Of a stretch of 32,844 bases of DNA, positions 1-9,803 are shown in pieces. Position numbers and translations under genes: made by a program. Source of the DNA: Thalassolituus sp. UBA674 (GTDB lineage Bacteria; Pseudomonadota; Gammaproteobacteria; Pseudomonadales; Oceanobacteraceae). Below the pieces are notes generated by a model. It saw only the letters and a program-made list of their open reading frames with translations, was not told the DNA's origin and searched no databases. Every line of letters starts with the position of its first letter. Within the stretch, counting starts at the first letter, position 1. The stretch covers positions 1 to 32,844 of the forward strand of contig DBNK01000031.1 of NCBI GenBank assembly GCA_002298335.1, read 5' to 3'.

Positions 1-118
1 CAACCGTCGCGAGCGACGGCCGGGCAAGGCAAACACGAGCGAGACAGCGGAGTTTACGAGGGGTAAATGAGCATGGTGAGCGAGCGTTTAACACCGCCCG
101 GCCAAGCGCAGCAGGTTG
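1..118. repeat. Large imperfect inverted structure downstream of hpt
   Basis: No gene is seen here. CAACC at 1-5 can pair with GGTTG at 114-118, and GGCCGGGC at 18-25 with GCCCGGCC at 96-103. Inside are small hairpins: CCGTCG/CGACGG at 4-9 and 14-19 with a CGAG loop, which competes with the outer pairing, and TTTAC/GTAAA near 53-67. The whole could fold as one long stem. It lies just past the 3' end of minus-strand hpt, so it may end or stabilise that transcript, or be one copy of a dispersed structured repeat. The left edge touches the window boundary and may be incomplete. Confidence 0.4.
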
Positions 119-124
119 AAACGG

Positions 125-688
125 TCAAAGGCCTTTGACGGCATAGATCCCTGGTGCATTTCTCCAGAACCCCCGGTAATCCATACCGTAGCCGAACACA
201 TAACGGTCTTCGATATCCATACCGCAGAAGTCCACCTTCATACCCGGATGCTTACGGTCGTGAATCTTGTTCACCAGTACGGCCGTTTTCACAGATAAAG
301 CACCCTGCGCTTCGCAGGCGCTGATCACCTCGGCCAGGGTATGACCTTCATCAAAGATGTCGTCCAGAATCAGTACATGACGCCCCTGCATAGGCACTGA
401 CGGCATGGCCTGCCATTGCAGATCGGCCTGACCTTTGGTCTCACCACGGTAGCGGGTGGCGTGCATATAACCCATTTCCAGAGGAAAATTCAGACGCGTC
501 ATCATCTGCCCGGCAATCGCCAGACCACCGTTCATGATGGCGTACACAACCGGCAGCTGGTCACTCATTGCTGCAGTAATTTCTGTGGCCATACGGTCCA
601 GTGCGGCTTCCACATCGGCTTTACTTTTCAGCTGATCGGCTTCGCGCATCACCTGTTCAAGTTCCTGACGTGTCGGGGGCTGTGTCAT
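125..688 (-). CDS. hpt: Hypoxanthine-guanine phosphoribosyltransferase
   Basis: This 187-residue cytoplasmic purine-salvage enzyme would transfer phosphoribose from PRPP to hypoxanthine or guanine, giving IMP or GMP. The type I PRTase PRPP-binding signature VLILDDIFDEGHT lies at residues 105-117, preceded by the hydrophobic strand RHVLIL. The motif IMNGGLAIAG near residues 51-60 corresponds to the pyrophosphate-binding loop. The length fits the family. The ATG at 688 gives a complete N-terminus without an unaligned extension. The gene stands alone on the minus strand, divergent from the Slp lipoprotein gene. The exact base preference (hypoxanthine against guanine) cannot be read from sequence. 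The call to the PRTase family is firm; the HPRT subtype is slightly less so. Confidence 0.9.
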   Translation of the reverse strand: MTQPPTRQELEQVMREADQLKSKADVEAALDRMATEITAAMSDQLPVVYAIMNGGLAIAGQMMTRLNFPLEMGYMHATRYRGETKGQADLQWQAMPSVPMQGRHVLILDDIFDEGHTLAEVISACEAQGALSVKTAVLVNKIHDRKHPGMKVDFCGMDIEDRYVFGYGMDYRGFWRNAPGIYAVKGL

Positions 689-869
689 CGGTTTTCCTGT
701 CTGATATCGGTATTTCAGGGCTGCCGGGCAGCCTCAGGGGCGGTAATGGTAGGCATTATGTAAAAAATTGGCAACGCAAAGCCTGTACAGGTGTCTGAGG
801 TCTGTCGCAGGACGGGCCATAGGCATAGTATGTCCCTGCCTGCCCGGCATTCTGGTCAAGGAGTCCCCC

Positions 870-1469
870 ATGCTGCGTTCATTGTCATCCCTGCTGCTGT
901 CAGCGCTGTTGCTGACCGGCTGTGCCACTTATCCCAAAGCCATCCAGCTTGAAAACCCGGAAGCTCAACCCGGTTTCGCAGAGGTAAAAAAAGACCCTGC
1001 CGCCTTTGACGGGCAGACCGTCGTCTTCGGTGGTCATATCGTTGCCGTCCGCAATACCGAGCAGGGCTCCACCATCGAAGTATTGCAGATGCCGCTGTTC
1101 GACAGTGGTCGCCCGAAAGGCGTAAAAAAGGCATCCCAGGGCCGCTTTCTGGTCGACTTCAAAGATGAACTGCTGGACCCGGAGATCTACGCTCAGGGCG
1201 AGAGCATCAGTGTGCGCGGTGTCATCCGTGGTGAGCAGCCCGGTAAAATCGGCGAGGCGCCTTACACCTACCTGATCCTTGAAGGCACGGGCCTGTATCT
1301 GTGGCCGGAGAAGAAAAAACCTGACGTGCATTACGTGATCGGCATGGATTACTACCCCTTTTACCGTCCGGCCTACTCGTATCCGTACCGCTATTACCCG
1401 AGCCGTACCTACCCGCACGCCACCAGCAGCAGCCAGTCAGCCCCTGCTGAAAAAAGCAGCAAAAACTGA
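870..1469 (+). CDS. slp: Slp-family outer-membrane lipoprotein
   Basis: The protein has 199 residues. A signal peptide (MLRSLSSLLLSALLLTGCA) ends in a lipobox with the acylated cysteine at residue 18, followed by Ala, which predicts outer-membrane sorting. The body resembles the Slp/YeaY lipoprotein family: early segments around PGFAEVKKDP and FGGHIVAVRN, and a later domain with RFLVDFKDELLDPEIYAQGESISVRGVIRG. The C-terminus is rich in Tyr, Pro and Ser and is probably disordered. An open frame continues upstream to 768, but the ATG at 870 is chosen because it places the lipobox correctly and has GGAG upstream (860-863). Slp proteins are stationary-phase or starvation-linked lipoproteins in enterics; the function here is unknown. 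Confidence 0.88.
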   Translation: MLRSLSSLLLSALLLTGCATYPKAIQLENPEAQPGFAEVKKDPAAFDGQTVVFGGHIVAVRNTEQGSTIEVLQMPLFDSGRPKGVKKASQGRFLVDFKDELLDPEIYAQGESISVRGVIRGEQPGKIGEAPYTYLILEGTGLYLWPEKKKPDVHYVIGMDYYPFYRPAYSYPYRYYPSRTYPHATSSSQSAPAEKSSKN

Positions 1470-1578
1470 GTCTGCTCTGAGACCACAGGCCTGATCCCCT
1501 GAGCCTCAGGCTCACCGGGTCAGTGCCGCCCTTCTGTGATATCATCGCGGCGATTTTTAACTCCCGGATACCACACTC

Positions 1579-2706
1579 ATGACCCCGACTCTGGATCTCG
1601 CCTGTGATCTGATTTCCCGCCATTCCGTTACCCCTCAGGATGAGGGCTGTCAGGCCCTGATGATGGAAAGGCTGGCTGCAGTGGGCTTCTGTAATGAATC
1701 CCTGCGCTTCGACGACACCGACAACTTCTGGTCACGCAAAGGCAACAGCAAGCCACTGGTCTGCTTTGCCGGTCATACCGATGTGGTGCCCACTGGCCCG
1801 ACCGCACGCTGGGATAACCCGCCGTTTGAGCCGAAAATCATCGACGGCATGCTGCATGGCCGCGGTGCCGCCGACATGAAAGGCTCGCTGGCCGCCATGG
1901 TGGTTGCGGTTGAGCGTTTTGTTGAGAAGCACCCGGACCACAAAGGCTCCATCGCCTTCCTGATCACCTCCGACGAAGAAGGTCCGGCCCACAACGGCAC
2001 CATCAAGGTGGTTGAAACGCTGGAAGCCCGTAACGAAAAGATCGATATGTGCATCGTCGGCGAACCCTCGTCCACCCACAGCGTCGGCGACGTCATCAAG
2101 AACGGCCGTCGCGGATCACTGGGGGCCGTGCTGCATGTGCACGGTGTACAGGGACACGTCGCCTATCCGCATCTGGCCGAGAACCCGGTGCACATGGTGG
2201 CTCCGGCACTGGCAGAACTCGCCGCCACTGAGTGGGATCAGGGCAATGAATTCTTCCCGGCCACCAGCTTCCAGATCTCCAACATCCACTCCGGCACCGG
2301 CGCCACCAACGTGATTCCCGGCGAGTGCGAGATTGTCTTCAACTTCCGCTTCTCTACCGAAGTGACCGCTGAAATCCTGCAGGCCCGCACCGAAGAGATC
2401 CTCAACCGCCACGGTGTACGTTACGACATCGACTGGCAGCTCAGCGGCCAGCCCTTCCTGACCGACAAAGGCGCGCTGGTTGATGCCACCGTTAACGCCA
2501 TCCGCGATGTCACCGCACGTGAGACCGAGCTGTCCACCGCCGGTGGTACCTCTGACGGCCGCTTTATCGCCCCGACCGGCTCTCAGGTGGTCGAGCTGGG
2601 TCCGGTCAACGCCACCATCCATAAGGTCAACGAGCATGTGAATGCCCATGATCTGGATGTGCTGACCGACATCTACGAACGCATTCTTGAGCGCCTGCTG
2701 GCCTGA
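1579..2706 (+). CDS. dapE: Succinyl-diaminopimelate desuccinylase DapE
   Basis: This 375-residue M20 zinc peptidase hydrolyses N-succinyl-LL-2,6-diaminopimelate to LL-DAP and succinate in lysine and peptidoglycan-precursor synthesis. The ligands expected from E. coli DapE are all present: His66 and Asp68 in GHTDVV, Asp99 in GRGAADMKG, Glu133/Glu134 in TSDEEGP, Glu162 in VGEPSS and His348 near the C-terminus. The GTSDGRF substrate loop is also there. Length is standard. The start at 1579 has only a weak ribosome-binding site. The stop codon overlaps the start of the next gene by one base, so translation is probably coupled. This is a core gene with no anomalies. Confidence 0.98.
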   Translation: MTPTLDLACDLISRHSVTPQDEGCQALMMERLAAVGFCNESLRFDDTDNFWSRKGNSKPLVCFAGHTDVVPTGPTARWDNPPFEPKIIDGMLHGRGAADMKGSLAAMVVAVERFVEKHPDHKGSIAFLITSDEEGPAHNGTIKVVETLEARNEKIDMCIVGEPSSTHSVGDVIKNGRRGSLGAVLHVHGVQGHVAYPHLAENPVHMVAPALAELAATEWDQGNEFFPATSFQISNIHSGTGATNVIPGECEIVFNFRFSTEVTAEILQARTEEILNRHGVRYDIDWQLSGQPFLTDKGALVDATVNAIRDVTARETELSTAGGTSDGRFIAPTGSQVVELGPVNATIHKVNEHVNAHDLDVLTDIYERILERLLA

Positions 2707-3995
2707 TGAGCAGCAACGACCCCTGGGCAAAGCACAAAGCCCGCGAGGCAGAATCCGCGCCTGCAAAAACTGCTCAGGCCGCTGCCCCGTCAGCAGCAGA
2801 AACGCCGGCAACAGAAGCAACTGTGTCTGAGACAGCGGTTTCTGAAAGTGCTCGGCCTGAAAGTGCTCGGCCTGAAAGTGCTCAGCCTGAAAGAGCCACA
2901 CAAGATCCGGCTGCGGAAGAAACCTCTGCGCCGCACGCTGCAGATCCGGAACAGCCCCGGGCGACGCTGTCTGTCTCCGGGCAGGTCCGCACTAAGCCTT
3001 CCGGGCTTTGGCAAGGCAAAGACAAACAATCCCAGACAAAGCAATCCCAGACAAAGCAATCCCAGGCCAAGCAATCCAGGCCCCGACAAGCCGGAACTGA
3101 CAAACCGCGCCCAAAACAGCCAGCGCCATCCCGATCGTTACCGATCAGTGATCAGCTCAACCCGCTTACCTGCCCGAAATGCCATCAGCCACTTGAAGCT
3201 GCAGGGCGCAACTGGCGCTGCGCTGACGGCCACAGCTACGACACCGCCAAACAGGGCTATGTAAACCTGCTGTTAGTCGATCAGAAGAAATCGAAGCAAC
3301 CCGGCGACGACATGGACATGGTCCGCGCCCGCGCCGACTTTCTCGATGACGGTTACTACCAGCCCATCGCCGACGCTCTGAACGCCATGATTGCCGGTCA
3401 ACTGGGCGATGCCAGTGACCAGACCCTGCTGGATATCGGCTGCGGAGACGGCTGGTACACCGCCCGCATGGCAGAGCAGATTCCGGCGCTGGGGCAGATC
3501 ACCGGGCTGGATATCTCCCGCGATGCCGTACGTTACGCAACGCGCCGGAGCAAAAACATCCGCTGGATTGTCGCCAGTGGCGCACGGCCTCCGCTTTTGC
3601 CACACAGTCAGAATGCCATCATCACCCTCTTCACCCCGCTGATGCCGCAGGGTCTGGAGCATGCGCTCGCAGCGGACGGGTTTATCATCACTGCGTCAAC
3701 CGGCTTAAGCCATCTTTCCGAGTTGCGCGAACGCATTTACACTGATGTCCGCGAAGAATTCTGGTCGCCTGTGTCACAGATGCAGGAAGCCGGATTCGTG
3801 TGTGTCGCCGAGCAGACGGTTAACTTCCGCTTCCGCCCGGCCGACAGTGACACCCTGATTGATCTGCTGAACATGACACCGCACCGCTGGAAAGTCGCAC
3901 CGCAGACCGTCGCCGCACTGAGAGCCCAGGACACGTTTGACATGGAAGCCGATGTCACCCTGCACTGCTTCCGCCGTAGCGAAGGACACGGATAA
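2706..3995 (+). CDS. rlmA: 23S rRNA (guanine-N1)-methyltransferase RlmA-like, with long low-complexity N-terminal extension
   Basis: The 429-residue protein has an RlmA core at about 150-429. A zinc finger uses Cys156, Cys159, Cys172 and His176, followed by the family motif DTAKQGYVNLL and the SAM-binding motif LLDIGCGDGWY (241-251). The late segment LLNMTPHRWK matches the RlmA C-terminal motif. RlmA methylates N1 of G745 in helix 35 of 23S rRNA. E. coli RlmA is about 269 residues; the extra 150 here are disordered and repetitive: an Ala/Glu-rich acidic part with repeats of ESARP (about 48-63), then a basic part with four KQSQT-type units (about 106-125). Initiation at the ATG overlapping the dapE stop is assumed. 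An internal start nearer the zinc finger cannot be excluded. Confidence 0.9.
   Translation: MSSNDPWAKHKAREAESAPAKTAQAAAPSAAETPATEATVSETAVSESARPESARPESAQPERATQDPAAEETSAPHAADPEQPRATLSVSGQVRTKPSGLWQGKDKQSQTKQSQTKQSQAKQSRPRQAGTDKPRPKQPAPSRSLPISDQLNPLTCPKCHQPLEAAGRNWRCADGHSYDTAKQGYVNLLLVDQKKSKQPGDDMDMVRARADFLDDGYYQPIADALNAMIAGQLGDASDQTLLDIGCGDGWYTARMAEQIPALGQITGLDISRDAVRYATRRSKNIRWIVASGARPPLLPHSQNAIITLFTPLMPQGLEHALAADGFIITASTGLSHLSELRERIYTDVREEFWSPVSQMQEAGFVCVAEQTVNFRFRPADSDTLIDLLNMTPHRWKVAPQTVAALRAQDTFDMEADVTLHCFRRSEGHG
2842..2901 (+). repeat. 15-bp tandem repeat in rlmA (ESARP units)
   Basis: Three near-identical 15-bp units (CTGAAAGTGCTCGGC) at 2842-2886 are followed by a decayed fourth. Being a multiple of three, copy changes keep the reading frame and only alter the length of the acidic linker. 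Confidence 0.85.
3021..3080 (+). repeat. 15-bp tandem repeat in rlmA (KQSQT units)
   Basis: Four 15-bp units occur, the middle two identical (ACAAAGCAATCCCAG at 3036-3050 and 3051-3065), flanked by variant copies. They encode a basic, Gln/Ser-rich linker just before the RlmA zinc finger. This is a second, unrelated 15-bp array in the same gene. Confidence 0.85.
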
Positions 3996-4002
3996 CGCCG
4001 CA

Positions 4003-4440
4003 ATGACCAAAGCTGACTTCTACAATCTTGCCGGGCAGACCCGTCACGACCAGTGGTTTTTCACCTGCCGTCTGGCGGAACAGCTGCAGCAGAAGAAACG
4101 CCGCGTCCTGATTCAGGTCGGCAGTAAAGAAGACGCCGAAGAACTCGACCGTATGCTCTGGGAATTCCGCCCGGATGCCTTTGTGCCACATGCCCTGCTC
4201 AACGCGGAAGATGCCCCTTCTGACTGTCCTGTCAGTATCGGCTGGCAAAATGATCCGGGTGATCACCATGATGTTATGATCAACCTTTGTCCTGAGTTGC
4301 CGGTTTTTTTCAGTCGTTTTCAGCGTCTTGCCGAAGTTATCGTTCAGGAAGATGCCGTACTGGAATACACCCGCCTGCACTACCGTTTCCTTAAGGACAG
4401 AGGCTATCCGTTGAAGTATCACGACAGGAGAATGGGCTGA
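4003..4440 (+). CDS. holC: DNA polymerase III subunit chi HolC
   Basis: The protein has 145 residues starting MTKADFYNLAG. It matches the chi subunit of the clamp-loader complex, which with psi links the replisome to single-stranded-DNA-binding protein. Family features seen are the N-terminal strand with DFYNL, KKRRVLIQVGSKEDAEELDRMLW (the SSB/psi-facing part), FVPHAL and INLCPELPVFFSRFQRLAEVI. The open frame extends upstream to 3937, inside rlmA, but the ATG at 4003 gives the family length and lies 7 bases past the rlmA stop. The stop overlaps the next ATG by one base. holC next to valS is a common proteobacterial arrangement; pepA, often upstream, is replaced here by dapE-rlmA. Confidence 0.93.
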   Translation: MTKADFYNLAGQTRHDQWFFTCRLAEQLQQKKRRVLIQVGSKEDAEELDRMLWEFRPDAFVPHALLNAEDAPSDCPVSIGWQNDPGDHHDVMINLCPELPVFFSRFQRLAEVIVQEDAVLEYTRLHYRFLKDRGYPLKYHDRRMG

Positions 4441-4793
4441 TGGCTCAGCAAAAAGAATCAAAAGACCTGCTCAACGAATTACAGATGCTGCAGAAAGTGC
4501 TCGGCTCGGGAGGCCCGGCCGACAATGACTTTGCCGACATCCCGGTACTCAACGACCTGTTTGAATCCGGCACCGTCAAAGCCGCCAGCCAGAAAACCGT
4601 GGATGCCGTTACCAAGGCTGCCGCAATCCCGGCCCCTGCAGTGAAAGACGAAGACACCGAATCCAACCCCCTGCTCGACCTCATCCGCCGTGAGCGCCTG
4701 GTTGATGAACTGGTGGAAGACATCATGCCCATCATCAAACAGCGCCTGCGTCTGCGCATCCGCGAGATGATCAAAGAAGAAAGCGGCGGCTGA
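4440..4793 (+). CDS. Conserved-looking hypothetical protein between holC and valS
   Basis: This 117-residue acidic protein matches no family I can name. It has three visible parts: an N-terminal amphipathic helix (about 6-22, LLNELQMLQKVL), an Ala/Pro/Val-rich linker (about 45-72), and a strongly charged C-terminal helical segment (about 75-115) with alternating acidic and Arg/Lys runs ending RLRLRIREMIKEE. There are no cysteines, signal peptide or membrane segment. Its ATG overlaps the holC stop and has AGGAGA eight bases upstream, so it is almost certainly translated with HolC. The context suggests a role linked to replication or to the HolC/ValS locus, but that is inference only. Confidence 0.72.
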   Translation: MAQQKESKDLLNELQMLQKVLGSGGPADNDFADIPVLNDLFESGTVKAASQKTVDAVTKAAAIPAPAVKDEDTESNPLLDLIRRERLVDELVEDIMPIIKQRLRLRIREMIKEESGG

Positions 4794-4811
4794 ACGCCGG
4801 GTTCTGGTTGT

Positions 4812-4828
4812 GGTGCGCAAAGCGCACC
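4812..4828. repeat. GGTGCGC palindrome, copy 1 (loop AAA)
   Basis: A perfect 7-bp stem GGTGCGC/GCGCACC with loop AAA lies 18 bases after the stop of the small holC-linked gene. It belongs to the same family as 4868-4884 and 32631-32647. It could serve as a weak transcription terminator for the dapE operon (only TT follows). Confidence 0.75.
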
Positions 4829-4867
4829 TTACGCGTCATGCATCGCAGTACTTGGGTATTTTGGGGT

Positions 4868-4889
4868 GGTGCGCAATGCGCACCCTACG
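4868..4889. repeat. GGTGCGC palindrome, copy 2 (loop AAT)
   Basis: The stem is identical to copy 1 with loop AAT, followed by CTACG. The segment GCACCCTACG at 4880-4889 is also the reverse complement of CGTAGGGTGC at 4911-4920, giving a second, larger inverted repeat. Confidence 0.75.
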
Positions 4890-4910
4890 ACATCAAACAC
4901 TGCAACACCC

Positions 4911-5335
4911 CGTAGGGTGCACACCATGCGCCATAAACTCCTCTGAAAACACCACCGCACTGGATCCCGTGGTCCATCTGACTTCGTCAGTCCACGGGAT
5001 GACGTATAAATTGAAAACCACGGTCTCCCCCGCCGTCGCCACACCCGTAGGGTGCGCACCGTGCACCATAAACCCCTCTGAAAACACCACCGCACTGGAT
5101 CCCGTGGTTCATCTGACTGCGTCAGGCCACGGGATGACGTAAAAATTGAAAGCCACTTTCTCACTGACCGTCATTGCGACAACTTCGTTGGGTTACGCGC
5201 TGCTAACCCAACCTACCCTGCTGAATTCTCAGGCCACGGGATGACGCATGAATTGAAAACCGTCCTCCATCGCCACATCCCGTAGGGTGCACACCGTGCA
5301 CCATAGCCCCCTCTGAAAACACCACCGTCATCCTG
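4911..5335. repeat. Direct repeat array, period about 135 bp
   Basis: Copy A starts at 4911 and copy B at 5046; both open with CGTAGGGTGC, run through CCTCTGAAAACACCACCG, and contain the hairpin GATCCCGTGG...CCACGGGATGACG and ATTGAAA(A/G)CCAC. In copy A the hairpin stem is ATCCCGTGG 4964-4972 with CCACGGGAT 4992-5000, plus an inner CTGAC/GTCAG. A third copy is split: its tail (CCACGGGATGACG) is at about 5233-5246 and its head restarts at 5281. The copies differ at scattered bases, so they are not assembly duplicates. Confidence 0.8.
5187..5212. repeat. GTTGGGTTA hairpin repeat
   Basis: A perfect 9-bp stem GTTGGGTTA/TAACCCAAC with an 8-base loop. A related element lies at 8560-8593. This is a common intergenic palindrome type in proteobacteria. 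Confidence 0.65.
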
Positions 5336-5427
5336 CGGCGAGCGCAGCGAAGACCGGAGGATCCACAAACACCAGCAAAATCACTCACGACCGCCGCCCC
5401 ACGCCTGCATCCCGCCTCAAATTCCTA

Positions 5428-5433
5428 TATAAT
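5428..5433 (+). promoter_or_regulatory. Possible -10 element of valS promoter
   Basis: TATAAT is a perfect -10 hexamer 44 bases before the valS ATG. No convincing -35 hexamer lies at the expected distance, so the assignment is tentative. Confidence 0.35.
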
Positions 5434-5476
5434 CGCCGGTCATTTTTTCAGACGTTTCAGACGGTAGCCCAGAGTA

Positions 5477-8428
<2,952 letters not shown>

Positions 8429-8501
8429 GGTGAGGAGCTGGACGTCGAGGGTCTGATGTTGAAAGACTGACCTCCAACGCTTTAGCTTTCTCGAAATAAG
8501 A

Positions 8502-8534
8502 AACGCCAGAGTCCGCAAAGGCCTGGCGTTTTTT
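8502..8534 (+). terminator. Rho-independent terminator of valS
   Basis: Stem AACGCCAG (8502-8509) pairs with CTGGCGTT (8523-8530), followed by a T run to 8534. It lies 74 bases past the valS stop. Confidence 0.85.
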
Positions 8535-8559
8535 ATGGCAGAGAATTCGTGTAATCCCG

Positions 8560-8594
8560 TAGGTTGCTGTTAGCGCAAAGCGCATAACCCAACG
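8560..8594. repeat. GGTTG...TAACCCAAC palindromic repeat
   Basis: The core GTTAGCGC AAA GCGC-A-TAAC forms a hairpin and is flanked by CCGTAGGTTG and CCAACGG. It is related to the 5187-5212 element. Confidence 0.6.
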
Positions 8595-8639
8595 GCACCC
8601 TCTGGAATCCACCTCCGTCATTGAGACACTCACCGTCAT

Positions 8640-8658
8640 CCTGTGGCTTGACCACAGG
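8640..8658. repeat. CCTGTGG/CCACAGG hairpin repeat
   Basis: A perfect 7-bp stem with a 5-base loop in the context GTCATCCTGTGG...CCACAGGATCC. It resembles the GATCCCGTGG...CCACGGGAT hairpins at 4964-5000 and the degenerate copy near 32746-32790. Confidence 0.6.
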
Positions 8659-8708
8659 ATCCATAACTTACCAGGCACTAGGCTACGGTCCTAACCGCTG
8701 GTAAAAAC

Positions 8709-8730
8709 AAAAAAAACGCCCTATTGGGCG
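8709..8730 (-). terminator. Rho-independent terminator of the minus-strand S9-M24-DUF3297 run
   Basis: Read on the minus strand, CGCCC-AATA-GGGCG is followed by eight T. It lies 26 bases past the DUF3297 stop. Confidence 0.8.
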
Positions 8731-8755
8731 GCTTCTTATGAGGGGGGAGATGAAC

Positions 8756-8998
8756 TTACTTATAGAAAGCCTCAACCTCACCCTTCAGCTTGATTAGCAT
8801 GGCATTGCCAAAACGGTCTTTCGCCTTCGGCGACGGAATCTTCACCCAGCCTTCGCTGATGCAGTACTCCTCAACGTCATTACGCTCCTTGCCGTTCAGG
8901 CGGATGCCGATGTCGTGCTCAAAACACTCTTTGTTGAAGTGTGGGCTGCGTGGGTTGCCGGAGAGGTGGTCTGGAAGTTCTGGTCTGCTGTCGGTCAT
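8756..8998 (-). CDS. DUF3297 family protein
   Basis: The 80-residue protein starts MTDSRPELPDHLSGNPRSPH and resembles the small DUF3297 family. Characteristic stretches are FEHDIGIRLNGKERNDVEEYC, then WVKIPSPKAKDRFGNAM. It is soluble and charged, with no signal peptide. The open frame continues upstream to 9061, but the ATG at 8998 gives the family N-terminus and length. The gene is the last of a minus-strand run and ends at a clear terminator. The function is unknown. Confidence 0.85.
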   Translation of the reverse strand: MTDSRPELPDHLSGNPRSPHFNKECFEHDIGIRLNGKERNDVEEYCISEGWVKIPSPKAKDRFGNAMLIKLKGEVEAFYK

Positions 8999-9095
8999 GT
9001 TTCTGGCCCGGTTATCTGATATGGGCGCTATTGTAGTGAGTGCTGTACGTGGGCTCAACAACCAAAAAACATCTATTACTTATACGGCCCCAACC

Positions 9096-9785
9096 TCACA
9101 GTTCTTTCAGAAATCCATTCTGGAAGTAATAAATATTTTCATGTTTGTAGCCCCAGTCAAAACCCTTCTTTCTGATGTGAGGTTCAAAGGTAAACATAGA
9201 TACATCTCCCAACTTTTCTTTGCAGTCCTGATCTATATACCGTCTGCGAGAAGGGTCGTTCTCAATGCTATGCCCGAGATTACCCAGAAAATCCAGATTC
9301 TCAAATCCGCAGTCTTTAATCTTCTGATTACCAAAAGCGAATAAATCACAGAACCTGGTTTCCGGTTTAACATACGCCATCATTTCTTCATGCAGCTGTA
9401 ATTCGGTTCTTAAGCCCTGAATAAAATCGGCCCCGGAAGGTTGAGCACGACAGACGCCATCTTCAACAAAATACGAACGGGCACAGTCTCCCCATACCCC
9501 CTTCAATGAAGGGCTAAGATCAACAGTAACCAGGTTTTTCTTGCCGACTTTCTCTTCGGATGGCTGATAATCACGACCAGAAATAGACAAACAACTTCTG
9601 CTCCCCAGCAAAATAAAAGCTGGAACATTGTGATACCAGGTTTCTGTAATTCCAGCTTCATAGAGCAACTGCACTGCATTCTCTACGATGGATGCCTCAG
9701 TTGAACCTGGACCAATCAGTTTTACCAATTTTGCATGAACACTCTTGGCAACTGACTGCACAAATATGTATTGATCAATATCCAT
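9096..9785 (-). CDS. M24 family metallopeptidase-like protein (aminopeptidase fold)
   Basis: The 229-residue protein has the pita-bread metalloenzyme ligand set in order: Asp89 (VTVDLSP), Asp100 (WGDCARSYF), His172 (GNLGHSIE), Glu201 (FTFEPHI) and Glu216 (KHENIYYF). It should therefore bind two divalent metals and remove N-terminal residues or act as a related prolidase or creatinase-type hydrolase. Substrate is unknown. It is shorter than E. coli methionine aminopeptidase (264) and not close to it. Base composition is visibly AT-richer than neighbouring genes, and codons such as ATA and AGA are frequent, which suggests transfer. It starts 18 bases after the S9 peptidase stop, so the two are probably co-transcribed. 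Confidence 0.8.
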   Translation of the reverse strand: MDIDQYIFVQSVAKSVHAKLVKLIGPGSTEASIVENAVQLLYEAGITETWYHNVPAFILLGSRSCLSISGRDYQPSEEKVGKKNLVTVDLSPSLKGVWGDCARSYFVEDGVCRAQPSGADFIQGLRTELQLHEEMMAYVKPETRFCDLFAFGNQKIKDCGFENLDFLGNLGHSIENDPSRRRYIDQDCKEKLGDVSMFTFEPHIRKKGFDWGYKHENIYYFQNGFLKEL

Positions 9786-9803
9786 CTGATCTGGCCATTA
9801 AAA

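Larger units (their letters stand above)
4794..5476. other. Gene-free 680-bp interval packed with palindromic repeats
   Basis: No credible gene lies between the small ORF and valS; short open frames on both strands are repeat-derived. The interval holds two GGTGCGC-NNN-GCGCACC hairpins, two near-full and one partial copy of a 135-bp direct repeat, a 9-bp GTTGGGTTA/TAACCCAAC hairpin at 5187-5212, and a CATCCTGCGGCG...CCGGAGGATCC segment near 5330-5364. The valS promoter and leader occupy the last 60 bases. Confidence 0.8.
8429..8755. other. Gene-free interval between valS and the DUF3297 gene
   Basis: This 327-bp convergent spacer contains the valS terminator, the terminator of the opposing gene, and two repeat-family palindromes (8560-8593 and 8640-8658). 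No gene is seen. Confidence 0.8.

Noticed and set aside
2116..2901. 261-codon minus-strand open frame
   Set aside because: Antisense to dapE; its repetitive N-terminus is just the reverse reading of the rlmA 15-bp repeats.
4810..5164. 110-codon open frames on both strands in the repeat field
   Set aside because: Their translations are the 135-bp repeat read twice; no ribosome-binding site, and the same sequence recurs without an open frame elsewhere.
4911..5335. CRISPR array
   Set aside because: The direct repeats are about 135 bp apart, long and diverged, with no short uniform repeat-spacer pattern and no cas genes.
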